From: an uncultured Alistipes sp.
GTDB taxonomy: Bacteria > Bacteroidota > Bacteroidia > Bacteroidales > Rikenellaceae
Length of the DNA stretch: 64,000 nt
Direction of reading: 5' to 3'
Assembly (NCBI GenBank): GCA_910577475.1
Contig: CAJTLJ010000005.1
Location: 62,001-126,000 of the forward strand
Shown here: piece by piece, positions 21,664 to 28,804 of the stretch
How the letters are laid out: each line of letters starts with the position of its first letter
How positions within the stretch are numbered: position 1 is the stretch's first letter
Program-made: the position numbers and the translations under genes
The notes under the pieces: generated by a model
The model's database searches: none
Seen by the model: only the letters and a program-made list of their open reading frames with translations
What the model was told of the DNA's origin: nothing

Positions 21664-22196
21664 GGGTTGTTCGTTTTATCGGGGTCGGGAAGCCACTGCT
21701 TCCAGTCGGGTGTCTCGATGGCCTCGCCCACGAAGGGGAGCACCCGATCGCTGATGCGGCAGATCGGCGTGAAAGAGCGCGAGCGCTCCAGCGAACCCTC
21801 CTCCATGAGGTTGGTCATGCGGTTCAGTGCGGCGAAGGCCGAGTAGAGAGCACTCAACAGCAGCAGCCACTTGACAAGCGAAATGAGGATGCCCAGCAGG
21901 ATATCCAGCGTACCGAGCCCGGCGAAATGGAAAATTTTGCGGCAGAGACGGCCCAGCAGGGCGGCGGCCAGCAGGGTGGCTGCCGCCACGATGATGAATC
22001 CGCCGGGGGCGGCCCAGGATTCGCCGAGGCGGAGCCATGCGCCGGCCTCGCGACCGTAAAGAGAGGCCAGGTAGAGGCTTACGACGATGCCGGCCAGCGA
22101 GCAGAGTTGCAGGATGACGCCGCGGCGCCAGCCGTTTATCACGGCCCACAGCAGAACCAGCAGGGTGATGATGTCGATGGTGTGCAGTTCGTTCAT
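21660..22196 (-). CDS. CvpA family inner-membrane protein
   Basis: A 178-residue protein with four predicted transmembrane segments and the CvpA pattern (DIITLLVLLWAVINGWRRG). The start is placed at MNELHTIDI; an upstream in-frame ATG would extend into the promoter. Related proteins are linked to colicin V production or purine-related phenotypes in other bacteria; the role here is unknown. A TATCTTTG -7 element lies at 22222-22229. It is first in the cvpA-rsgA-trmH unit. Confidence 0.85.
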   Translation of the reverse strand: MNELHTIDIITLLVLLWAVINGWRRGVILQLCSLAGIVVSLYLASLYGREAGAWLRLGESWAAPGGFIIVAAATLLAAALLGRLCRKIFHFAGLGTLDILLGILISLVKWLLLLSALYSAFAALNRMTNLMEEGSLERSRSFTPICRISDRVLPFVGEAIETPDWKQWLPDPDKTNNP

Positions 22197-22221
22197 GTCG
22201 GTTACGAGCGGTTTGGAAGTA

Positions 22222-22229
22222 CAAAGATA
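22222..22229 (-). promoter_or_regulatory. cvpA-rsgA-trmH promoter -7 element
   Basis: TATCTTTG, read on the minus strand, is a full match to TAnnTTTG about 26 nt before the chosen cvpA start. This supports that start over the upstream ATG at 22232. Confidence 0.7.
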
Positions 22230-22725
22230 CACAGAATTCGCGAGACTATGGCAAGAAACGGGGAATAAAGTAATGTGTTGAGAGTTAGGAGAGATCGGAT
22301 TGTTCGTCCGATGGGTGCTTTGGGCGGAAAATTCGATTTTTGGAAGGGTTAGGAGATTGAATCGCTACCTATCTGTTGTCTTTTTCCTGTCCGGAAGTCC
22401 GGTCTTGAAGACGGTTTCGCCGATGGATGGTTATCCCTGTTTTATGCCGCACAACTCACTTGTCGGGCATCTTTGCTACTGCAAATTTAGCGATTTTTCC
22501 TGGCAATATGAAGAAATATAGGCTCCGGGATGGCATCTGTGATTCTTATTCGTGGTTCCGCTACGTTTTGTATACCTACAAATGACTCTATATCAGTTGA
22601 TTTTGCAAACACAGAATAGAGTTATGAATAAGAACGGATTAAAGGTTTCGTTCTACCTTATAAAGGACCAACTTTGACCGAGGGGATATTTTAAGACTCC
22701 TCGGAAAAGTCGGTCCGAGTTTTTG
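22230..22725. other. Gene-free spacer next to the integrase
   Basis: About 500 bp of AT-rich sequence between cvpA and the integrase stop. It holds only short open frames without family features. I looked for a second copy of the tRNA-Gly 3' end that would mark an attachment site and saw none. Confidence 0.5.
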
Positions 22726-23931
22726 TCATAGCAAATTCTGCATCGCCGCGTCGATTTGGCTGTTCTCGAAAGAATCCAAATAGATTTGGGTGGTCGATAA
22801 ATCGGAATGACCGAGCGATTCGGAAATCAAGGCTACGCTTACTCCTGACCTTTTCAACACGGTTGCGAACGTATGCCTTGCGAGATAGGCAGTCAGTTCG
22901 ATTTTCAGCCCCAATAATCGGCTCCACTCGTGCAGGGCCTTGTTCACGTATTTCAGCACCTTGCGCACTCGGTCGTAAATCTGTTGCTCGGTCTTGTGTA
23001 TGCGACGGTCGAGTATCGGGAAAATATAATCTTCGTCCGCATGGTCGGATTTGGCGTATTTGCCGATAATCGCTTTCGACTGCTCCGAGAGGTGGCAGGT
23101 CATCTCCTTGCTGGTTTTGTGGCGGGCATAGTAGATTCTTTCCTCGTCCATATCGCGGTAACGCAAGGTGGCGATGTCTTTGAAATTGATGCCTGCCGAG
23201 AGGTACGAAAACAGGAAAATGTCCCGTGCGAAATCCAGACAGGCCGAACCGTCGGCGGGTATCTCCGCCTGCATCAGCCGTTGCACCTCCTCCTTGCGGA
23301 TGGCGCGTTTGCGGGAAAGTGTCCACGACCGTCCGATTTTGAATTGTAGGAACGGACTGTGCGGCGTGGTGAACATCCCCTCGGCAAGAGCCTTGTTATA
23401 GACGGCTTTCAGCACGCTGAATTTCGTGGCTATCGAATTGCTCTTGTTCCCCTTTTTCATTAGGAACAGTTCGAAATCACGCAGGTAGCCGACCGTAATT
23501 TCGTCGAAACGGATGTTGGTCGAGCGGAATTGTTGCAGGAGTGAAAACGTGACCTTGTGTTTCGATGCCGAGCCGATTTTACCCACCGATTCCAACTGTG
23601 CAATCGTGCGGCGGAAATATTCGGCTATCGTGCAATAGACCCTCCGTCCGTCGGTTTCCAGAACGTTATCCAGCGTTACGGGAACCTCCAACGCTTCGAG
23701 CCGTTTGATGCGCTTGTCGTATTTCTCGATTTGCTCGTAAATTCGCAGCTGAACGGCGGGATTCTGCATTTTAAGCATTTGGGTGTCGAAATCCCAATCG
23801 TCGGCGGGGATATTGATTACCGTGCTTACATAGCGGCTGCGGCGATTGACGGTAAAACGCAGGTAGATGTTCGTGGTGCGGTTTTGATTGATGCGGTCTT
23901 TTCTGCAAATGGCATTAATGCTGACACTCAT
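22726..23931 (-). CDS. Tyrosine recombinase (integrase), orphan
   Basis: A 401-residue Bacteroidetes-type tyrosine recombinase. It has an N-terminal arm-binding region, a SAM-like core-binding domain (about 100-205) and a catalytic domain. Active-site features are a lysine in HKTSK, an Arg in YLARHTFAT (box II, Tyr in place of the first His), LGHSD, and the nucleophile Tyr in TQIYLDSF. The box I arginine is not evident in FSYLSAGINFKDI, as reported for some conjugative-transposon integrases. The gene is visibly more AT-rich than its neighbours and lies 178 nt from tRNA-Gly, yet no other mobile-element genes are near, suggesting a remnant. Confidence 0.9.
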   Translation of the reverse strand: MSVSINAICRKDRINQNRTTNIYLRFTVNRRSRYVSTVINIPADDWDFDTQMLKMQNPAVQLRIYEQIEKYDKRIKRLEALEVPVTLDNVLETDGRRVYCTIAEYFRRTIAQLESVGKIGSASKHKVTFSLLQQFRSTNIRFDEITVGYLRDFELFLMKKGNKSNSIATKFSVLKAVYNKALAEGMFTTPHSPFLQFKIGRSWTLSRKRAIRKEEVQRLMQAEIPADGSACLDFARDIFLFSYLSAGINFKDIATLRYRDMDEERIYYARHKTSKEMTCHLSEQSKAIIGKYAKSDHADEDYIFPILDRRIHKTEQQIYDRVRKVLKYVNKALHEWSRLLGLKIELTAYLARHTFATVLKRSGVSVALISESLGHSDLSTTQIYLDSFENSQIDAAMQNLL

Positions 23932-24069
23932 AATATTGCGGCATTATGCAGATAGGCGCGAGCAGTGTTTTACCACCGTAAACGTGGTTAAACAAATGGT
24001 AAAACATTCTTCGGAAAACGGCGCAAAAAAGGCATTATGGAGAGTTTCATTTCGCACCCGCAAAAAGAA

Positions 24070-24103
24070 AAACGAGCGATAATTCATTGATTATCACTCG
24101 TTT
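24070..24103 (-). terminator. tRNA-Gly terminator
   Basis: A 14-bp stem (AAACGAGTGATAAT with its near-complement on the minus strand) with a 6-nt loop, followed by TTCTTTTTG. It sits just downstream of tRNA-Gly. Confidence 0.8.
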
Positions 24104-24109
24104 GTCGTG

Positions 24110-24182
24110 AGCGGAAAACGAGACTCGAACTCGCGACCCCAACCTTGGCAAGGTTGTGCTCTACCAACTGAGCTATTTCCGC
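24110..24182 (-). tRNA. tRNA-Gly (GCC)
   Basis: A 73-nt tRNA with acceptor GCGGAAA paired to TTTCCGC, anticodon loop TTGCCAA (anticodon GCC) and T-loop TTCGAGT. CCA is not encoded. A TATATTTG -7 element lies at 24226-24233. An integrase gene lies downstream, so the 3' end is a candidate integration target. Confidence 0.95.
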
Positions 24183-24233
24183 AGTATGTTTCGCACGTGT
24201 GGGAGTTATTTCCCGATTGCGAGTGCAAATATA

Positions 24234-24785
24234 GAGCTTATTTCCCGTTTCTGCAAATTTTGATCGAAAAAATTATGGATATTTTCACGGGCTGAGGAGG
24301 GAGATTTTGTGATATGCTTGTAAATCAGTGGAATATGATTGTGGGGAGGCGCCGTGGAAAATTCGGGGAGGGCGGATGGAATGATGGGGCGGGCGCTTCG
24401 GCGGCGTTCGATACTATGGCATGCGGTAAAAATATGGCGGTTATGCGTATGCGTGCCGGTAACTTCCCGCTTGGCTTTTTTTCCGGGTTTTTATGTTTCA
24501 GCTATTTGCAGGAAATTGGGTGTGAGCCGGTTCGGAGGCTATATTGTATGCTTTTCTACAGCCGATTCGGTCCGGTTATCTTGTTGACAAAATTGTTGAT
24601 AACTTTTTAATAACATTTTTCGTCGGCTCGATATCGGGTTTCATCCATGCCTATATTTGCAAAAAGCTCAAGGGAGTGATCGGGTTGTATGGCCGAATTC
24701 CCGATGGGATCTTGAATCCGGAGAGCGGGAGAGAGGATGATGCGATGTTGGGACGGATGACACACTCACTTAATACTTTTATTTT
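24234..24785. other. Spacer with promoter, no gene recognised
   Basis: About 550 bp without a recognisable gene; open frames around 24314-24610 have no family features. A TATATTTG -7 element on the plus strand at 24652-24659 would start transcription of the lipoprotein gene at 24786 with a leader of about 120 nt. Confidence 0.5.
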
Positions 24786-26840
24786 ATGAAAAATCTCTTA
24801 TGGAAAGGGTGGCTGCTTTTAGGAGCGGCTGTGGCGATTGTCGGCTGCAAGGACGACGAACCGCTTGAGAAGATGGAATTGCTTCCTCCGACGGTCGAAG
24901 TAGTGGAGAATGAGGCTGCGCTGGGCACGGTATCGTTTACCGTGGAGGCGAGCGGAGCGGAGAGGTGTGCCTACCTGTTCGACAAGAGATCGAAAATAGG
25001 AGATACGGAGCCGGATGCCGAGACGATCCTGAAGGATGGCGAGCCGGTCGACATCGGTGACAACAGTCCGATTGTCAAGACGATCGATCCGGGTACGGAG
25101 TACACGGTCTTCGTGGCGGCGGGAAATGTCGCCGGATACAGCAAGGTGGCTCGTCTCGATCTGAATGCCCGCAACCTGGTCGATCTGGCGGTTTCGGAGA
25201 TCACCCGGTCGTCGTTCAAGTTCACGATCAAGGTCGAAGCGGAGGGCGGATACAAATACGTTACGATGCCCGCCCCCTACCTCCAGCAGGTGTACGACGT
25301 GCAGGAGGCGGTGACCGAGAGCGAGAAGGAGATGGCTGCCATGCGCTATCTGGCCTGGTACGGCTTCCGCGATGCCGGAACGAAGGAGTTCGTGCATACG
25401 GACGGCGAGACCTTCGTGGACTATGACGGCGAGTCGGAGTACCTGCGCGAGCTGATCGCCGGCATGGAGTATGCGGTGCTGGCAGTCGGCTATGACGATA
25501 CCGACCATTTCGCCGGCAAGGTGGCCATCGAAACCTTCCGCATGGCCGAATCGGGTGTCCCGACCGGAAACGTGCAGTTCGAGGTGGTCGGCACGCCGGG
25601 CATCATCAGTGCGACGACTCTCTGCACCCCCGACGAGAATGTCCTCTATTACAAGACGCTCGTCATGCCGAAGGCGAACCGCGACAAGTATATTGCCGAG
25701 CGGGGTCAGGAGATGTACCGGTACCTGGTTTCGAACAGCGAGACCCATCTGACCGGAGCGGAGGAGCAGCTGTGGAAGAATCTGGAGGCCAATACGACCT
25801 ATTCGGTGAGTCTGCTGATTGTCGACAAGGACCACAACGTGAAGTGGGAGGACCACGAATTCACGACCCGCGTGGCCGACGAGCAGAGCGCCGAAATCGA
25901 GCTTTCCGGCAGCATCGGCGACCCGTCGGGCTGGGGCGACGACTGGAACTACGTCTCGTTCCGGGTGAAGTCGGATGCGATTGTCCTGCCGAGCCGCAGC
26001 TTCTTCGGCTATACGTCGGCCGTAACGCGCCTGATGACGCGCGAGGGGCTGACGCTCGAGGAGATCGCCACGATTTACGGCGAGTCGCTTTCGCAGTGGA
26101 AAGTGGACGGCATCAACAGCCAGGAGGGCACCTCCATCAGCTACTCCGAGCTGAAGCCCGACGTATCCTATACCTTCATCGTGGCCCTGACGAATGCGAA
26201 CGGAGAAGTCGTTGTCAAGTCCATGGAGCTAAAGACCGCCAAGCGCGTGGTGTCTCCGCTGTCGCAGTCGCCGCTCTTCGAGGAGTTGGCCGGCACTTGG
26301 GCCGTCAGCGTTCCGATTCAGGAGTGGGACAGCGAGGCCGGCGAGTATAAGAACTATATGTATAACTTCGACGTCGAGATCGGCAACGACAACGAGTTCG
26401 GCGAGCTGTGCCGCTCCTACAACTGGCTGATGTGCAAGGGCTGGGCCGGCCTCAGGTATCAGGGTCCGGACGATCTGCGCAACGATCCCGCTTACGACGG
26501 CTATTACGAGGATATTCCCGAAAACATTTTCTACAACTTCGGTCCGAAGTGGTTCCTGGAGATCGACGCCGACGGTCAGGTCTGCGTGCCGACCAATAAT
26601 ACGATCGTTCCGTCGCTGATGAGCTACGAGCCGGGGGCTCCGGGTGCCCGTCTGGCAGCCGTCAGCACCTATGTCGGCTCCGAATCCCTGCCCGTGGAGG
26701 TTTCTGCCGACAAGAATACGCTTACCATTAAGCCCAATACGAGCGGCTACATGCCCTCGTACCTGATGCTCGTGGACGAGGGTTCCTACGGGGCACCTCT
26801 GGCCAAGACCTGCGGCGACATCGTGATGACCCGCAAGTAG
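24786..26840 (+). CDS. Large lipoprotein with Ig/FnIII-like repeats
   Basis: A 684-residue lipoprotein (lipobox IVGC, Cys21). I do not recognise a named family. Residues about 30-490 look like tandem fibronectin III/Ig-like modules: the recurring phrase of type PGTEYTVFVAAGN / AGMEYAVLAVGY / ANTTYSVSLLIV / PDVSYTFIVAL occurs four times at roughly 110-120-residue spacing. The C-terminal ~190 residues begin FEELAGTWAVSVPIQEW and may be a lipocalin-like beta domain. The gene stands alone with its own promoter and a terminator shared with the converging kinase gene. A surface adhesion or binding role is only a guess. Confidence 0.8.
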   Translation: MKNLLWKGWLLLGAAVAIVGCKDDEPLEKMELLPPTVEVVENEAALGTVSFTVEASGAERCAYLFDKRSKIGDTEPDAETILKDGEPVDIGDNSPIVKTIDPGTEYTVFVAAGNVAGYSKVARLDLNARNLVDLAVSEITRSSFKFTIKVEAEGGYKYVTMPAPYLQQVYDVQEAVTESEKEMAAMRYLAWYGFRDAGTKEFVHTDGETFVDYDGESEYLRELIAGMEYAVLAVGYDDTDHFAGKVAIETFRMAESGVPTGNVQFEVVGTPGIISATTLCTPDENVLYYKTLVMPKANRDKYIAERGQEMYRYLVSNSETHLTGAEEQLWKNLEANTTYSVSLLIVDKDHNVKWEDHEFTTRVADEQSAEIELSGSIGDPSGWGDDWNYVSFRVKSDAIVLPSRSFFGYTSAVTRLMTREGLTLEEIATIYGESLSQWKVDGINSQEGTSISYSELKPDVSYTFIVALTNANGEVVVKSMELKTAKRVVSPLSQSPLFEELAGTWAVSVPIQEWDSEAGEYKNYMYNFDVEIGNDNEFGELCRSYNWLMCKGWAGLRYQGPDDLRNDPAYDGYYEDIPENIFYNFGPKWFLEIDADGQVCVPTNNTIVPSLMSYEPGAPGARLAAVSTYVGSESLPVEVSADKNTLTIKPNTSGYMPSYLMLVDEGSYGAPLAKTCGDIVMTRK

Positions 26841-26862
26841 TCGGCCGGTTCCGGTCCGAATG

Positions 26863-26895
26863 AAAGGGCTGTCCGCTTTTCTCGGACGGCCCTTT
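26863..26895. terminator. Bidirectional terminator between converging genes
   Basis: A 13-bp stem AAAGGGCTGTCCG / CGGACGGCCCTTT (one G-T pair) with a 7-nt loop. It lies between the lipoprotein gene and the converging kinase-like gene. Confidence 0.8.
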
Positions 26896-26939
26896 CTCTT
26901 GTTCGGCTCCCGTGTCGGTTCGGGGACGTAGAGCGAGTT

Positions 26940-28079
26940 TCATTTGATGCTGTGCTCCTGCCAGATTCCACGGCAGCGGTAACGGGCGAAGCCGTTGCGC
27001 AGGGATTTCGCGGCGTCGCAGTCGGGCGGACAGTGAAAGACCGGATTGCCCGCGGTGTCGATGTAGTGCCATAGGGCGGCCAGCCGCACGGCAGCGACCC
27101 CTTCGCGGAAATCGAGGGCTTCGTCGTAGACCGGCGGGATGACGATCCGATCCCCGGTGCGGAAGCCGCAAAGCCCCCGCTCCATGTAGAATGCGGGCGG
27201 GGTGTCGGCCGGAGGCTGCGGGGCGGTGCCGTCGAAGAGCTCTTCCACGCCGCTGAGCCGGTAGCAGGGCTGCTTGAGCGCCCGGGCCAGCCGGTAGTGT
27301 ATGGCGTCGCCCATGCGGGCGAACAGATCGAGCACCTCGTCGTAGGCGGGGCAGGGGTCGTCGTCAAAGAGCCGGGAGGGGTGGATGAGGTATTCGCCCG
27401 GGGCCGAGTGGCGGTCGTGCAGGGCGGGGTCGAGCGCCAAGGCCCGTAGTTGTACGGAGATCAGGGCGGCGGGGTAGTGGTCGAGCCAGCGGTCGAAGTT
27501 TTCGGCCGTGCGGCCGGGGTGCTGGTAGGTGGGTGTGCCCAGTTCGGCGGAGGTGCGCCCCTGCATGGAGGGGAGGAACCGGGCGTCGAAGTCGATCAGC
27601 CGCAGGCTGCCGTCGGGGGTTACCACGATATTCTCGGGCTTCAGGTCGCCATGGGCCCACTCGTCGGCGAGAAGGCCGGCCGCCAGCGCGTCGAATCGCC
27701 GGGAGAGTTCGTACAGCAGGCAGGTGTCGCGGTTTTGCAGCGCCCGGTCCATCACGATGTCGAGCGTGTCGCCCTCCACCCAGTCGTCCAGCACCACGTC
27801 GATCCACTCGCCCTGCCTGTCGTCGTTGTGGACGAAGAGCTCTTCGCGCAGCAGCTTCTCGCCGTAGATGGCCTCCAGATCGATCGCTGGACGGATCCTA
27901 TAGCAGCGTAACCTGCGCATGCGTCCGTGCAGTTCGATACGGAACACGACGGCATTGTTGCCGACCGAGTAGCAGGGCTGTCCGTCGGCATCGCGGATCA
28001 GGCGCAGGCCCTTCAGCCGGCGGCAAAGCCGCTCGGGCTGTTCGAGCGCGCTGATGAGGCGGAGCGTGGAGTGGTACAT
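26940..28079 (-). CDS. Atypical Ser/Thr kinase with C-terminal WG repeats
   Basis: A 379-residue protein. Residues about 35-190 form a protein-kinase-like domain with a reduced nucleotide loop (GNNAVVF), catalytic loop HGDLKPEN (Asp145, Asn150) and metal motif DFD (163-165) in place of DFG. The usual beta3 lysine appears to be replaced (RCYRI). The C-terminal part from about 302 is WG/KWG-repeat-like (GLCGFRTGDRIVIPPVYDEA). It is a clear paralogue of the protein at 38070, which has lost both catalytic aspartates. It is encoded alone, 60 nt after slyD with a terminator between them. The substrate is unknown; activity is possible because the core Asp residues remain. Confidence 0.8.
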   Translation of the reverse strand: MYHSTLRLISALEQPERLCRRLKGLRLIRDADGQPCYSVGNNAVVFRIELHGRMRRLRCYRIRPAIDLEAIYGEKLLREELFVHNDDRQGEWIDVVLDDWVEGDTLDIVMDRALQNRDTCLLYELSRRFDALAAGLLADEWAHGDLKPENIVVTPDGSLRLIDFDARFLPSMQGRTSAELGTPTYQHPGRTAENFDRWLDHYPAALISVQLRALALDPALHDRHSAPGEYLIHPSRLFDDDPCPAYDEVLDLFARMGDAIHYRLARALKQPCYRLSGVEELFDGTAPQPPADTPPAFYMERGLCGFRTGDRIVIPPVYDEALDFREGVAAVRLAALWHYIDTAGNPVFHCPPDCDAAKSLRNGFARYRCRGIWQEHSIK

Positions 28080-28092
28080 GGCTGAAAACGAA

Positions 28093-28115
28093 TCGGGGCC
28101 CGCGAAAGGCCCCGA
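28093..28115 (-). terminator. slyD terminator
   Basis: The stem TCGGGGCC/GGCCCCGA with a 7-nt loop, followed on the minus strand by a T-rich stretch. It lies 25 nt after slyD. Confidence 0.7.
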
Positions 28116-28139
28116 ACGATTGACGGATTGGGGTGCCGG

Positions 28140-28715
28140 CTAATGGCAGTGGCCGCAGTCGCAACCCTCATGGTCGTGATCGCCGCAATCGCCGCCGCAC
28201 TCGTCGCAACCGCACGAGCAGCCGCCTTTGGCAGCCAGATCCTCGGGCGTAACGTCGCGCACCGAGATGACCTCCACTTCGAAATCGAGGGTCTTGCCGG
28301 CCATCGGGTGGTTGAAGTCCATCTTCACGGTCTCTTCGCCGATCTCCTTGATGACACCCATCATGCGGTTGCCCTGGTTGTCGGCCATCGGAACCTGCGA
28401 GCCGACGAAGAGAATATCTTCGGCCAGCTTGCCGTCCACCATAAAGATGGTTTTCGGCAGATCGACGACCGCCTCGGCGTGGAATACGCCGTAGCCGTCC
28501 TCGGGTGCGAGCGTGAAGGCCACCTTCTCGCCGGGCTCCTTGCCCAGGATCGCTTCCTCGAACTTGGGAAGCAGCATACCCGTACCGAAGATGAACTCCA
28601 GGGGCTGGCCCGGACGCGACTGATCGGCCACCTGGCCGTCGACGGTGAGCTTGTAGTCTACGCCGACCATCTTGTTCTGTTCTACTTTCATTCTTTTTAT
28701 AAAATTGGTTTTCAA
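28140..28715 (-). CDS. slyD: SlyD-like FKBP-type peptidyl-prolyl isomerase
   Basis: A 191-residue isomerase with an FKBP half-domain, an inserted IF chaperone flap (about 70-130), then the second FKBP part. It ends in a metal-binding tail rich in Cys and His (CSCGCDECGGDCGDHDHEG), typical of SlyD proteins that bind Ni or Zn. A cytoplasmic protein-folding and metal-handling role follows from the family. The promoter has TATCTTTG at 28742-28749 and a TTTG -33 element at 28769-28772, 19 nt apart. Confidence 0.95.
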   Translation of the reverse strand: MKTNFIKRMKVEQNKMVGVDYKLTVDGQVADQSRPGQPLEFIFGTGMLLPKFEEAILGKEPGEKVAFTLAPEDGYGVFHAEAVVDLPKTIFMVDGKLAEDILFVGSQVPMADNQGNRMMGVIKEIGEETVKMDFNHPMAGKTLDFEVEVISVRDVTPEDLAAKGGCSCGCDECGGDCGDHDHEGCDCGHCH

Positions 28716-28741
28716 ATTCGTTCATGCGCGAACGCGGTTCG

Positions 28742-28772
28742 CAAAGATAGCAATTCCCCCTCGGATTTCAAA
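28742..28772 (-). promoter_or_regulatory. slyD promoter
   Basis: Both Bacteroidetes elements are visible on the minus strand: TTTG at 28772-28769 and TATCTTTG at 28749-28742, with a 19-nt spacer. They lie just upstream of slyD. Confidence 0.75.
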
Positions 28773-28804
28773 ATCCGTACCCGGGAACCTCTCCGAAGAG
28801 TCCG

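Noticed and set aside
22230..22725. Possible attachment-site copy of the tRNA-Gly 3' end
   Set aside because: Only short chance matches such as CGGAAAA were seen; nothing comparable to the tRNA end.
24314..24610. 99-codon open frame in the spacer before 24786
   Set aside because: No family features, no start signal, and overlapping alternative frames of similar length.
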